64,000 bases of DNA from positions 6,832,001 to 6,896,000 of the forward strand of contig NC_044014.1 of NCBI RefSeq assembly GCF_900496995.4. The letters run 5' to 3'. Shown one piece after another: positions 1 to 21,517 of the stretch. Source of the stretch: Aquila chrysaetos chrysaetos (taxonomy: Eukaryota; Chordata; Aves; Accipitriformes; Accipitridae). The position numbers and the translations under genes were made by a program. A model generated the notes under the pieces. It worked only from the letters and a program-made list of their open reading frames with translations. It did not search any database and was not told the origin of the DNA. Every line of letters begins with the position of its first letter. Position 1 is the first letter of the stretch.

Positions 1-7523
<7,523 letters not shown>

Positions 7524-7795
7524 GCTGGGACTCTGTTTAAAAGTGTGTATTTCATGATAGGCTGCAGTTTCCAGTGACATTCTGAAGACTGGAATGTAGA
7601 CAATGAAAAAAGAAAATATTTATTTTAAAAATGGAAATGTTTGGAACCTTTAGCACAGCTTTGCTTTGGTGAAGGACACAAATGTCTTCTAGTTCTGCCT
7701 TTTAAAGTTTTTGTTCATGATGGATATGGACATGTTTTTCTTTGTGTACAAAAATTAAATAAAGTCAATAAAGACAATTCTGACTACAAATTTTG
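7524..7795 (+). other. TIAL1: TIAL1 proximal 3' UTR with tandem poly(A) signals
   Basis: Two AATAAA hexamers (7758-7763 and 7767-7772) lie about 240 bases after the stop, giving a likely short 3' UTR with cleavage near 7790. The exact cleavage site is not visible. Confidence 0.75.
7758..7772 (+). terminator. TIAL1: Overlapping poly(A) signals for TIAL1
   Basis: Two AATAAA hexamers nine bases apart. They are the first good polyadenylation signals after the TIAL1 stop. Confidence 0.75.
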
Positions 7796-10700
7796 ATATA
7801 GTAGGAGAAATGGCTAATGAATTTGATCTTTAGGTTACCATTCCATTTTTTTTTTTTTTTGTTCTGTCTTCAGTGTTTTATATCACTGTGCTTTTTAAGA
7901 GAAATGACGTTGAAAAACAGCAAGTTGCTTTTAGTTGAACACACATCCTGAAATAAACTGTGGACCAATCATTACAACCTGCTAGACAGTATTGATTTTT
8001 CAAGAAACCAATAGGCATAGCTCAGAAAGTATATGTAGGTCTTGGAATAATTTTTTAAAAAAATATTTAATTTTTCTACATGCTTAAAGAAAACAGTCTG
8101 ATACAAAGAATAGTGCAGTCTAAAATGAAAAACAGTACTGTCTGAGTAATTTCACATAACTTTTACTGTCCACATTCAGGCACACATTAAAACTTTTCAG
8201 AGCTGGTTTGCTTAAGACTGTAGTAATTTTGCATTTAATTTTGAGAAGTAAAAACGTTTTTGCAAGTATGTTGTTTGTATTCAAATCAGACAGTCATACT
8301 TGTGCTTTTACATAAAGTTTGAAGGCTACACATTGTAAATATTTCATAATTACAGTGTTTCAAAAGCATGCTCAAACATAGAAGTAGCAATGTAATTATT
8401 CAAAGTAATACTTAATATACTCTACTGCTTTAAATGCAGTAGATTGACAAGAATGTGCAAGACTGACATTTCCAAAGTTGGCTATTATGTAAAGTTACAT
8501 AAAGAACTATAACAAAGAGCCTTAATTTTAATTTCATAAATCTTTAATGCATCACCTTTTTGTCATTAGAAATACGAATTTTTTGCTTTACATTATTTGG
8601 TATGTAAATACCTTGGTTAACAACCTTGTAAACCTATTTCAAGGTTATTATAAGTTGTATAGTATCTTGAGTGTTTTGAAAAATCTTGATGTTTTTTAAG
8701 TCTAGAAATATTTTGCCCAAGAATTTTTTAACAAGATTGTTAAAAACATCTTATTTTAGAGAATATTCAATGTGCCATTTGGTAAATGGAGATGCAGTTG
8801 AAACAGTACACTGAGTTGTGACTTATTTTTAATTAAAGTTTTTGTCTTTATGGGTGGTTTGCATGTGATGAACCTGTACAGAGGCTGGGTTGTTTGTGTA
8901 CTGAGTGTGTAAATGGATAAATCATGAAGATGTTTAAATGGTATACTTGGGTTATTTCTGAATTATTTTATGGATACATTGATATAAACTGCCTCAATAA
9001 ATTTGAAGTTGAAAATGAATGTAAGTTAGATACAAGTACTGTGTCTTACCTGTGACAGCTAGGGGGTGCAAATGTTTCAGCTGTATACTGAAATACACTG
9101 AGGCAGGCACAATTTAAAAAAAAAAAAAAAAAAGTAGGATTTGCAGTGATAGTTCAGTGAAGCAAACTTGCATTTTAAAAGAAACAGAATGTTTGATTTT
9201 AGAGATGATAGTTCTAAATGAGTGTCTGAGAAGCTGCATATTTTATCTTTTCTGTTTCTTACCATGCAGGTGTTGCAAGTTAGAATAGATTTTGAAATGG
9301 AAACTTGCAGTTTTGTTAAACCCAGCCAGGTTGTGCAAATAACTACACTTAATGCTGTAGCAAATCACATGAGGTTTTTTTCCTCCTCTTCTACTTGACA
9401 TGCTAAATAGTACCTTGACTTTTAGATCAGGTTGAAAGTGAGATATACTAGAAGAGCAATTTAGTCAGTTGGCTCAACTGTACCCAGAGATACTTGTAAC
9501 TCTGGGCATCTAATGCATGCAATAATGACTGAAGTTAGTGTGGAACCGTAAGTGCTTGTGATGACAGAATTGGCCCTTTATCTCTGTTTCTCCTTTATGG
9601 TATACGTAGTGTTTTTCCGCTCAAGTTAGGAATCTTGTCTACAGGACTCTTGTTTTTCTATAAATTTTGTATATATGTGTATATCTACGCGAGGATCGGC
9701 CTATACATTGTAGTTTGGAAAAAAAAATCACAAGTAAGTCTGCATTTTTGTTATGCTTACCCGGTTTAAAAAAAAAAAAAATCATGAGTCAGTAGATACA
9801 TGAATTGCAAGTTACTTCAAGATTTCTTAGACTTCACTTGAAATCTGGGGTTTCTACATAATTCTACGTGTTTGGCATATGACTATGTTCTGGGTGCATG
9901 CTGGTATGTAAGCAGTATGTTCTTTAGGCGCTACTGAAGATTTAGATGATGCAAGTACATTACCACATAAATGCCCATATAAATGGGTGTAAGATTTAAG
10001 GCAGTGATCTTTAGGTCTCAAGGTGTAGGTCACCTCAAATCTGATTATTTAATATGCCTGCTGGAGAGCTGGGCCATACCTGACCTGTATTTCAGGATGA
10101 AAGATAGGATATACTTTCTCATTTAAGTCTTTTGTCATTGATTTTTATACAGCTTTTCTTTAATGGTGATATTTCTTCGCAGACTGCTCAAGATATGGGA
10201 GTCTCCAGTGTCCTTTAATGTTTCTATAGCACTGCGAGGAGGAGTTGTAATTTGGATTGCTTTCTACTCAGTAGCGTTCATAAATGCATCACTGACAATT
10301 TTTTGGCACCAAAGAGCCTCTTGCACCATACTGCTTTTATGAGTGACTGTTACACTGTTGTAATTTCTCTAACTATAGAAATCAACCACTACCTAACCCC
10401 TTACCACTAAGATTTGGATTTCAAAAAGTATTGATTTATCATGGCTTAAGTTGATGCGTGCAACCTGAAGCAAGGTTGTAATCTGCATTTGCAGAAAATG
10501 TTCAATAAAAGTGAAACGTGATAAAGGGCTTATCCTGTATTGTCATCTGTCAAAACATTGTCCCTCTGCTGTAAAACTGACAACAGGCATACAAGGCTGG
10601 ACTTGTAAACTATGCATTTTCAATCATGTAAAAGATGTTTTATTTAAAATTTTTCATACAAAACCATTTTGTATTTTGCAGAGTTGCAGTAGTAAGGCTG

Positions 10701-13700
10701 TAAATCTAAGGTTACATGTAGCTTTTCATCAGTCCTGCCTCCTTGTGTATATTTTTAAACAGTTTTCAGACGTACTCTTGCTGCAGAACCTTCTTCCTTA
10801 CTAAGATAACTTCATGAGACAGCTATTCACTGTATCAGAACTATTTCCTTCATTTCACTCGCCAAAAAAAGTCTCACAGTGAATAAGACTTAGTTTTGCA
10901 GAAAATTAGTGATTTGTTTTTCTTGTGTTTGTACACAAGGAAGCAGACTTAAACTGTATGGACATGATTAGTGTCTGATACTTCGTAATTATCTGACTGT
11001 TTTTGAACAAGGGCACAAGTCTGTTTTAATCACGTGGAACTGTTTCCTGGTCAGCAATAAAAGATTTTGTTGCACTGTTCTTACATTGCAAGGTACAGGC
11101 AATCTTTATTCAGTATACTTCAAAAAAAGTGGATGGGGGTTTGTAATGAACTGCCTTGTTCCAACTTGAATCTTCATAAATAGATACAGTTTGGGATCTG
11201 GATTGCTGCTGTAATAGCAAAAGGAAGTTGTTCTTTTGAAACTGAGTGAAAATTTATTTGTTCTGATCATATGTGGTGCCTGTTCATTGTTGGTAGATTT
11301 AAGGGTTTCACTATGTAATAATGTTTCTGTTCATAAAAAGGCAACTGCAAGGCAATAGTTGCTGGGAAGGTCTTTGTCGTGTTTCATTTCAGCCAACTTT
11401 TGTGAATCCAGTTGATTTGTTTAAAACTGTAAAGATATTTGTGTGTTTCAGTGTCACATGGATAAAATCCCACCCCCACCTTTACCATTACTTCAAACCA
11501 AAGACAGTGCTGAAATGTTTACTGAATGTTTTACTTTAAAAAGAAACAGGACTTTATGTTGATGAGTGAACACTGATTCTGTCACCTTTCTGGGGATGTA
11601 TGCTGATCTAGGTCATGGATGTGAATGACATGCTCTGCTCACTGACATTTAAAGGGTAATGACTCAAAGTTAATTTGACATCAGTAATGATTATTTGAAT
11701 ACAAGTTATTCTTGCTTAAATACACAGCCACTCATGCTTTGATTAAAGTTGATCTGAATCTTCTTGGTTATTAAAGTATTCCTGATACACTGTGGGAAGA
11801 AACATTGCTTTACCTTGTATCGTAGTATTCAAGCTGTCAGTAAGACACCAGAGTTGCGTGCATGGTATTTGTTTGTCTAAAGAAAACCACTTAATGGAGT
11901 TGTGTCAGGGAATTCAGTGTAAGCTGACTTTTCTGTAGTGATGGGTGATAGCATTTGAATATTTCCCTTTGAAAACAAGGGATCAGTCGCTATTCTTTGC
12001 ATGATCCCAGGTTCTCACTGATCCCAGATACTCGGCAGCTGTCTTTCCCAGCCACTTGCAGGGAAGGGAGGAGGAGGAAAGGGGGAAATGGTGAGACTAG
12101 TGTGCATGATGCAGCAGCATCAGTGCCAAGTCTTATTGTCAAACACATTTAAAATCATGACAGTCTTAGGCAGATACCGCAGCAGTATCCAGAGGATTGT
12201 GACTGTTCAGACAGAAACTTGCTTTATCTCCCTGCTTAAAATAATGTTGCTTTAAAATTACAAAAAATAGAAAACATGTAACCTTTGGCCATTTTCTTTT
12301 TGGTTCCTGAGAAAATAGATGCACATTAAATAGCCAAGCTAGAATACCTAAGTTGACTAAACAAATAAAGAAAACTTAAAGGAGCAAATTGCGTTAAGTG
12401 TCTGAATTTGTAGAATGTTGCTTAATTTAGACCTCCTTAGCTTGGCATTCTGTTGTTTGCTTGTATTGACCCTTTTGTTTCTATAATCGAAGTAGTGTGA
12501 GATACGCACGGCTGCTTGTTGAATGTCTTCCCATTCTTTAAATGTATAATTTGTGGAGCAGGGGTGGGTAGGAATTGAGTAAGAATCACAAGTCTACTAC
12601 ATGAAACACTGAATAATGCTTAGATTTCCTACATGGAAATTGACTTGCTAGAGCCAACTCTGTAGAAGTTTAAATATCACAGGTGATGATGAAAAGCTGC
12701 TGTCCTCCATTTGAGTAGCTAGTTCTTTGACCTTAATTAAATGGAGAATTATTATTGGGGTCTGTTCCATGAAAAAATGCTCTTTGTGGTTTCTTTGGTC
12801 CTTTCAGTGAAGCAGATATTTTTCATTCCACAAATGATTTGTTTCCTTTAATGTTGGGTTTTCAACCATGATGGGAAAGACCAATTGATAAGATTTATTG
12901 CTTAGTTCAAAACTTCCAACTTGGGTACTGACTGTGGGGAAAATAACCCTTTTAGTTATTAAAAGGACTATTTAATTTTGCAATATACCTATGTAGAAGC
13001 ATTTCTACTTGAGTTTTACTTGTACCTGAAAGCACAAGGAGGCTACACGAATACACCTTAGACTGTAAAGATGGAATCAACCTCTTGGAGCTGCTGTTAC
13101 GTGCTACAGCTGCCGTACCAGATCACTGTTGTACAGTCAAATGCTGGAAAAACGTATGCCTTGCTGCTTGCTTTAAGTGCAAAGCTTGTGTTCTGTGGAG
13201 AATAAATCTGTCCTGTACATTTGCAAATATTCAGAGAAGGCTGAGGTCCAACATTATTTTCTGAACTCTTGCTATCTTGGTGTGAATTAGGGCTTCTTTC
13301 ATTTGCAGGTATATGCTACGGTTTTGTAGGAGCAATTTGTGTTGTATTTGTGACTTTATCTAAAAACATGGCTAATTTCAGACAGACTTAAGAAAAATAA
13401 AATGTGAACGTTTCTAGGATACTATTCCTAGATGAATCTTGCCTCCTACTTGGATTTATGTACTCCATGGAATAAGGATATGAAAGTCCATGAAACATCT
13501 CTCAGATCGCTTAAAAGGGACATTTTCCAAAGTGAGCAAATTACTGTAATCTTGTAGTATGCATATAACAAGATCTTGTTCTAGAAGCATAACAGCTGTT
13601 CATATGTATTGCTAATATATTTTGAAATGGTCAATACTTGAGGTCAGAGGACTAATAGATATTGCTGAATATATGTTGCATTTTGAAGAAGATTTAAGAT

Positions 13701-16700
13701 CAGTATACAAGGTGATGCTGTGTTCACGTTGACTTTGGGAGCATTTATTCCGGCATCTTTTTGCATTGTAGCCTTTTAAGAAACAATCCAGAACCTGTCC
13801 TCTGGGATGTATACATAGAAATTTGGCAAGGTATGTGATACTGTGCTTTAAATATGTCTTACAGCGTCACAGCATCTAGCAACAAGTGTCTGACAAGCTG
13901 CATGGGTTAGAACACTGACTTTTCATTGAAAAGCTTCTGTAGCAAAATCTCACTGGAAGGTATTGCCGGAGTCTTTTCTGTCTGTATGACTTCTAAACAA
14001 AAGGAAGGCAAGATGCAGTCTCATTAGAAGTATCCAAGTATGTCCAAGTCTTAGTTCACCAAGGCTGTAGAAACAAGCATTCCTTCATAGCTATTTTCAC
14101 TGTAGAAAATACATATGGATACTTAAATTGTGGGTTGTGATTCAGTTATTAAGGCTATATATCTCATTTTTCATACTGTGTCTATTTTGCTGTGTTTCTC
14201 ACTTTAATTGTGTATGTTTCTAGTCAACAGAGTTGTACGTGCTTTTCATGTACAAGGAGCCAATCTGTTGCATCTGGTTCTTAGCAGAAACACATACTGA
14301 CCTCAGGTATCACTTTTAATGTTCCCCTGTATTGCAAAAATCTTTGATTTCTGTACTTGATGCATGTTTTAATATTTACAGATGGATGTTGAAAGCATGT
14401 GTTAAGTACCCTTTTTTTTTTGTCTTCAGGTTCGTACCAGACTGGACATAATTCACAAAAACTGAGATTTCTTTACTGCACCCCCCCATCAGTCCTAAGT
14501 CTACATAAAGTCCAGAGGGCCTTAGAATGCATTTAAGGATTTGATGATGATTTCTTAATTAATTTCTAGTTGAATATATCAATATTGTTTTACCAAGTCA
14601 AAGGTTTTTTTATTGCTGTAAAACTGGTTATTGAAAACTGTATTTCTTCATCTCAAGTTTTAATTCATGGTGCTACTTCATTTTCTGGAAACTGTTACGT
14701 TTCCCCCCCCCTTTTGTTTAATTTAAAGGCAGTATAACAGGAAAATAAAACTCCTTCACCTTAATTCTTTCTTCTTTGTAGAACAAAGCTGAAGAAACTC
14801 AAGAAGGAAGATTAGTTTAGCAGTAAGGTTTTTATCAAACTGAAATATGCATTTAATACTAACCTAATGGAACAATTTTACTTTTTCAGTGTCAGAGGCA
14901 AAGAAGAACATAAAACTTTGTTTTAAAAAAATTTGCCCACTTAAATTGCAAGCTTTGAAACACTTGGTCTTTTTTTTTTTTCTCAGTGCAATTTATGAAG
15001 AGGTCTAGGTATAACTGATAGAAGTTAGGAGCACTACTGGAATTACTTAGCCTGTAATTCAGTTTCTGCATGTTTAAATGTTGCTGCTAGAGTTTTGCAG
15101 TCTGTATTTTGGCATGTTTAAAGCTGCTGGAGTTGGAGGTATTGAGGAATGTTCCACAAGATCAGGCATAAAAGTTGACCCTGTGAACCTCCTTATACTA
15201 GAAAGTATTACAAAGGAGTGAGTCAGAGCTTTTTCTGAGTTCAAAGTGAGGGGTGCTGGACAAATTCCCCTGACTGTCTTAGGCAAGCCTGAAATAGAAC
15301 ACAGTTTTCTACCAGAATTCTCTTCAAAGCTGTTTTATGCTGTGTACCTTAGAGGAATGGTATGTTTATATTTTCTCTGTATGTATCTTATTAAAAGATT
15401 AAAAATGTGTTTTATTATCTGCTCTGGTACTTGTGAATCTTCAGATAGTTAAGTGCATTTAGCTAAGATTAACAAAACTTGCTTTGAAACTAAAAATGGC
15501 TTGCTGGTTTAAGGTTAATATAACTAAAAAGTGACTCTTGGCATTGAACTGAAAAAAAATACCAGATCTTCACAACATCAAATCATGTTGCTTTCTCCAA
15601 AAGGAGTAGGCTTAATCACACTCTAGTGTATTCTAGCAGTGAGCCTGTCACTGATTTCTTTGTGTTTAAACTGTGAAAACGTAGGAGCTAAAATATTTAG
15701 ATTTAAAAAAAAAAAAAAAAGTCCCTCTAGGTTCATGATACTCTGTGTGCACTTCAGCTTTGGCTGGTGTGGAAGGAAAAACTAAAGCCGTGTTTGCCAA
15801 CGCATCGTGAACACTAAGGTGAACATTCATGAAGTTTAAAACCTGCTTTTATGTATTGAACCTATCATACTCTGAATAGTCCTGTGATTTTTATGCATGT
15901 CTTCTCATGGGTTAAAATGCCTTGCGTTTTCTGACCAGAATAAAATTTGCAGTGTCGCATCTTAGTCTTATTTTCTACTGTTACTTGTAGTGTCACATAT
16001 ATGAGGCTAGGTTTGCCCATCTATAGAAGGTATATTAACAGATCACTTTCTGTTTAAATTCATGAAAAACATACTTGGGAAAAATGGTGAACTGTTAGCC
16101 ATATTCAAAGTCCTTTGAAAGTTATAACACTACTATAATGTTTGGTTTTGCTCTCTGAATCTCTTATAGAAATGAGGATGAACTGGTTAGTCCTTGGGTT
16201 AAAATGAAAACAAATTTTCTTAGAAATCAGTACAGTCAAAAGCATGTTCATTTGCTTTAGAGATTTTTGAGGAAACTTAAATGTCTTGCCCTCTGTCTCT
16301 CAGCTCATAAAACCTTATTGCCAATTATGAGCCAAGATTGTTAGAAGGAAAAAAAAAAATTAAAATTCTCACAAGGATGCTCTGGCTGTGGTAGTACAAG
16401 CAGGAAACTTCCAGTGGAAATCCTGGTCCATGGGATTTTGAATCACACTAGTCTAGTCAAACAACTCAGGTGAGCCCTGTTTTTTCGTAGTGTCTATTCT
16501 ACCACATGCCCTGGCGAAGAAGATGGTTCTGGGGACAGTGGTGCTTTTAAGTCTTGTACTAAGTTGAGAGAGCCAGAAGACATTTCCAGGTGGGACAGGA
16601 ATCTTACAGGGCAGCTGGAAAACATGCTGAATCAGCAGCTCCTACTACTGTAGCTCTGGTAGGAGTTAGAGCTGTTCCTGGGTAACTGTCTGAAGGAAAC

Positions 16701-19547
16701 TTGACAGCAGAAACACTATTTACTGGTGGGAGCGTCACCTCCAGAACAGGTGGCTGCAGGTATAATGCAAACCAAGGTCTGTGAATCTGGCCTTTAATGT
16801 ATATAGTAACACCAGTGCTGGGTTCTTGGGAGTGCTTTAGAAACACATGCAGTATAACTGGAAAATAAACTTTGCAAGTCTAAAATTAGATTCTAAAGGG
16901 TTTTTTTCTGTAGCAGATGGATGTTTTCTACTTTGAAGGCCTCTCATTGTTGACATTTCAGATTTTAAGTTCTTATAGTCTTGTAAATAAGAAGTACCTC
17001 TACTGAAATCAGTAACGTTATGTTGGTGTAAATTAAATTGGGGCTTTAAATTGTGAGTCAGGTTTCTCACAGTCTGTTGATTAGTTTTGAGTCTTTCAAC
17101 TGCAATTTGGCATTGAAATGAGCCGCACATTTTACGAATTTTCTGTGATGTTATTCAGAATAGATTTTTGCAATGGCAATAGCTAAGCGCAACTGCTTCC
17201 ATTTCTGTTCAAAACCAGCTATTTAAATTTAAGTCCACCAATTACTCTTCAGGATACAAGTAAAATTTTAAAATAGAATCTTTAGTATCTTTGCTGAAAT
17301 CACAGATTTATCAAGTGTGTTTCAAGTGTGTTTCTGCCTTTTTTGGGTGTCTTGCACATTCTCATCCCTTCCCTCTTCCTACCACTGTCAATGGGAAATT
17401 TGCTGAGCTTTGTCCGAATTGTTAAACCTGCCCTCATTTAGGATAATGAGCAGTCCAAGGTTTGCTGCCACACAATATGCTTAACCAGTCATGTACATAC
17501 AGAATGGAGCAGGAGATGTAAGGCTCACAAAAGCTTTTATGCTCACTTTTAAGGGGACTTTACTGTTTGAACGTTATTGAGTAGTGCTGAAAGCAGAAAT
17601 AAAAGCTGAACATAAAATATGATCAGATGGTATGATTTCATCAACTCAATGTATCTCCATTTCAGTACTTTTCAGTTCTAATGGTGCACAGTTCTTTAGT
17701 TGTAAGTGCAGTGACTTGGTAAGTACACAGAGCGCGTATTCTGCTGTGCATTACATGGCACGGCCTGCTCTCTGGGGAACATGTTGTGTTTGACAGCCAA
17801 AGGTTATCAAACAAACTTGTGGGTTATATTAGCTTAATTTTTAAGGGAAGCTTTACCCTGTGAAATGAAGGAAAAGCTCGTAAGAGAGTTGGGATGCAAG
17901 GTCTAAAAACCAGTGTAAGAGTTGCATAGATTGGGCATGTGGACACTGGCATGGTATGAATTAAGTCATAATTAGTTGTATGTGGCTATATACAGGTGTT
18001 GCAGCTTACTTGTGGAAAAAGACAAATCCCCAGCAAATGAACCATGCCTGAGTATCTCCAGCAAATTCACCTGGAAGGAAAATTCCCTCAAGTCATTATG
18101 TCTAATGAAGCACTGAGTCTTAAATGTGAGAGCAGAACACAGGGAACAGGCGTCGGGAACAGCGACCCTGACAGCAGGCACTGGTGTGCCCAGCCTCGGG
18201 GTGCTGTCTCTGCAGGGAGTAGCCTGAATGCTAATGTTTTCAAGGAAAAGGGCAGGAAAACGAGAATCTTGGAAACAAAGTTTTGTTTTCAGGGAGGAAA
18301 GGAATAGAAAATGTCCTGGCTTCTACAGGTAAGTCTGTGGCAGACATGCAGGTCGGGTTTATCAGTATACGAATGCGGTGCAAATGGGACAGCTGGACTC
18401 CATGGAGCTTCTTGGAGATACCAGCGCAGGAACGTGCACCATGGGCACAGTCTTTGGTCTCTATGCATTCTCGTATTTCTTACGTACTCCCATCTCCAGA
18501 TCGATGAAGTTAAGTCTTAAAACTACTCCCAATAACCTGTTGTCAGGACATGAGCTTGAAGATTATGTAATTGTCCTAGGAGTACTAGTTCTTAACATTT
18601 AAAATCAAAACCTTTGGGCTTTTGTGACCTGATTCTTAAAGAAGAATAAAATCTGGTGATACCTGTACTGCTTCAGTGTAAATGTACTGCCCTGAACTAC
18701 CTGGCATTAATGGATATGACGAATCTTTTGGAGCACATGTCCAAGCTCTCTTCTCCCCAAACCGATGCCATTCATGTTCCTTTCCCTTGCGCCTGTCCAG
18801 GTGCTTGACCTCTCCTAGCTGTACCTGGGTGCTGCTGCTGGCGTGGTTTTACCCCATGCTCTTCTGATGCTTGCACAGAAATGCCAGTTGTGGTCCAAAT
18901 ATTGTTATGCCTGTCTTGCACGTCTGCTTGGAAATGCCACGTGCAGCTGTTGAGCTGTTCCTTCGGCAGCGTAGCAAACTTTTTTTTTTTTTTTTTTTTT
19001 AAATCCACACCAAGAGCCAAGAAATCTTTACCAGCTAACACAGCTTTTGGCCCTGGTACTGAAGGCAGAAGTCCAGTGGGGTGCAGGCCAAATCATTTCA
19101 GCTGGAAGGTATTGTGCTGTTGTTTATTTTGGAAGCACAGATGCAATTTATTCTTGTGTTCAGCATTCTGGTGTCACCAATTCCCAGGAATGAAATCTTG
19201 GCCTTGTGCATGTAAGTGGAAAATATCCATACGTTTCGGTGAGATGGGGAGCCCATCCAAGTTCCCTCTGTGAACGCAGCTAGTTATAAATGCATTACTG
19301 TGTGTTCAGGATGGGATTTGGCTTAGGTGGAAATAAAACAGCAAGTGTTGACTTCTCTGCTAGCAGTGATTTCTGTGACTTTGTAGGTATCGGTGCTATT
19401 TCCAGGGGGATTTAAGCACTCCCATTGCCTCCCGCTACTGTTGTCCTGTGCTTCCCGAGGTAATTGTCTGTTGATGGCTTACAATTTTGTCAGAATTACA
19501 CAAATTTCTCACACTAGCTACATGCTGGATTTTTGATTAAATATTTA
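7796..19547. other. AT-rich DNA between TIAL1 and the LTR; partly possible extended TIAL1 3' UTR
   Basis: No credible coding exon was seen on either strand. Further AATAAA signals on + occur at 8996, 10504, 11056 and 15939, so some of this may be long-form TIAL1 3' UTR. Homopolymer runs include A19 at 9116-9134, A16 at 15705-15720 and T21 at 18980-19000. The stretch from about 16.4 to 19.5 kb is less AT-rich. Open frames there (for example 18044-18307) have no recognisable content. Confidence 0.6.
8996..11061 (+). terminator. TIAL1: Distal candidate poly(A) signals
   Basis: AATAAA hexamers at 8996-9001, 10504-10509 and 11056-11061 could end longer TIAL1 transcripts. The entry spans all three. 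There is no direct evidence of use. Confidence 0.35.
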
Positions 19548-20630
19548 TGGTGGGTTAACCCTGGCTGGATGCCAGGTGCCCACCAAAGCTGTTCTATCAG
19601 TCCCCTTCCTCAGCTGGACAGGAGAGAGAATATAACAAAGGGCTCGTGGGTCGAGATAAGGACAGGGAGAGATCACTCAAACAATTACTGTCGTGGGCAA
19701 AACAGACTCAACTTGGGGAAAATTAACTTAATTTAATGCTAATCAACCAGAGTAGGGTAATGAGAAATAAAATCAAATCTCAAAACACCTTCCCTCCACC
19801 CCTCCCTTCTTCCCAGGCACAGCTTCACTCCCAGACTCTCTACCTACCCCCCTCAGCGGCGTTCAGCGGCGGGTCAGTTCATCACGTGTTGTCTCTGCTG
19901 CTTCATCCTCTTCAGGGGGAGGACTCCTCACACTCTTCCCCTGCTCCAGCGTGGGGTCCCTCCTACAGGAGACAGTCCTCCACAATCTTCTCCAATGCGG
20001 GTCCCTTCTCTGGGCTGCAGTCCTTCAGGCACAGCCTGCTCCAGCGTGGGTCCCCCGTGGGGTCACAAGTCCTGCCAGCAAACCTGCTCCAGCGTGGGCT
20101 CCTCTCTCCACGGGGCCGCAGGTCCTGCCAGGAGCCTGCTCCAGCTTGGGCTTCCCACGGGGTCCCAGCCTCCTTCGGGCATCCCCCTGCTCCGGCGTGG
20201 GGTCCTCCCCGGGCTGCAGGTGGAGATCTGCTCCCCCGTGGACCTCCCTGGGCTGCAGGGGGACAGCCTGCCTCACCGTGGTCTTCCCCACGGGCTGCAG
20301 GGGAATCTCTGCTCCGGCGTCTGGAGCACCTCCTCCCCCTCCTTCTGCACTGACCTTGGTGTCTGCAGAGTTGTTTCTCTCACATGTTCTCACTCCTCTC
20401 TCTGGCTGCAATTTCTGTGCCGCCGCAACTTTTTTTCCCCCTTCTCAAATCTGTTATCACAGAGGCGCTACCACTGTCGCTGATGGGCTTGGCCTTGGCT
20501 AGTGGTGGGTCCATCTTGGAGCTGGCTGGCATTGGCTCTGTTGGACATGGGGGAAGCTTCCAGCAGCTTCTCATAGAAGCCGCCCCTGTAACCCTCTGCT
20601 ACCACAACCTTGCCACACAAACCCAACCCA
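19548..20630 (-). mobile_element. Avian endogenous retrovirus solo LTR (reverse orientation)
   Basis: On + the element begins TGGTGGGTTAACCC and ends ACCCAACCCA, so it is bounded by TG...CA. It is flanked by atattta (19541-19547) and atatttt (20631-20637), a 7-bp near-duplication with one mismatch. The interior carries about eight diverged copies of a module like GCTCCAGCGTGGG spaced 40-50 bp apart (about 19.94-20.32 kb). I recall this LTR family from neoavian genomes. Its usual sense is the reverse complement, where an ATTAAA-type signal replaces the usual AATAAA. No gag, pol or env sequence or second LTR is present, so it is a solo LTR. Open frames in it come from its low-stop GC-rich repeats. 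The family name (ERVL- or ERVK-like) is uncertain. Confidence 0.85.
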
Positions 20631-20637
20631 ATATTTT

Positions 20638-21517
20638 GGTAAAAAGTTATTTCCGGAAGTGAAAATACCTTTGTTAAAATCGTAATTGTGCTTTTCCTGT
20701 TGAGTGTCCTTCCAAGAAACCCGGCGCTTCTATTTTGGTAAGAAAGCACACACGTTCGTAAAGGTGACCGACCGCCTTAGGGCAGCGTGTTTGTTCCTTG
20801 CACCTGCTCAGCAAGGACTTAGCGGTGTCTGGTGGCTGAGCGCTGGCCGGAGATGCTGCCCGATGTCCGAGAGCGCAACGAGAGGAGCAGAGCGGGGAGC
20901 AGGAGCCTTGAGCCCGGGAAGAGGAGGGAGAGAGGAGATGGATGTGGGTGAATTGAAACAACGGTGCTGTTCGGAAGGGTGTGGAAGGGGGGTGAGAGCG
21001 GAGAAGGCTGGAACTGGAGCAGCTGGAGGCCCACAGCGACGGGGCTTAGGCTGGGGAGGGGAATGGTGTCGTTCTCCACAGGCACTGGGAGGAGAGAGTG
21101 GAGACCCACCATTGCCACGTTGCATCTGACGGTCCGCGCGCCTCACGGTACCGTGGAAACGCAGCCGCTCCCCTCACCGGCGCGGAGGAGCCGGTCCCGG
21201 CCCGTCTCGGACCACTGACAGCACCCGTCCTCCGCCCCTCACCATCCCCAGCCCGCCCCGGTGAGGCGGCCCCGCGGCAGACGGCGGGCGGGCGCTGCCT
21301 TCCCCTCACGGCCGGTTGGCGGCGGGCAGGGCGCGGCCGCGGCGCCTGTCAGGAGGCGGCGGTTGGCGGGGAGGGGGGGGGGAAGGCGGTCGGCTGTGGG
21401 GGAGCGGAGCGGGGCGGGACGGGACGGGACCGGGCGGCCTCCCCGCGGGGGAGCGGGGAAGGCTCGGCCGCCCCCTCCGGCTCCGGGCAGCGCGGGGCCG
21501 CGCGGCCGCCCCCGAGG
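20638..21517 (+). promoter_or_regulatory. RGS10: RGS10 upstream region and 5' UTR
   Basis: Short ordinary sequence follows the LTR, then GC and CpG content rises sharply from about 20.85 kb. No TATA box is evident. The 100 bases before the start codon contain GGGGCGGG and a small tandem GGGAC run (about 21.41-21.43 kb), consistent with a TATA-less Sp1-type promoter. The transcription start cannot be placed from sequence alone. Confidence 0.7.

Noticed and set aside
19736-20502. Long frames of 160-205 codons at 19.7-20.5 kb on + and 128 codons on -
   Set aside because: They lie inside the LTR and come from its GC-rich internal modules; no retroviral protein is recognisable.
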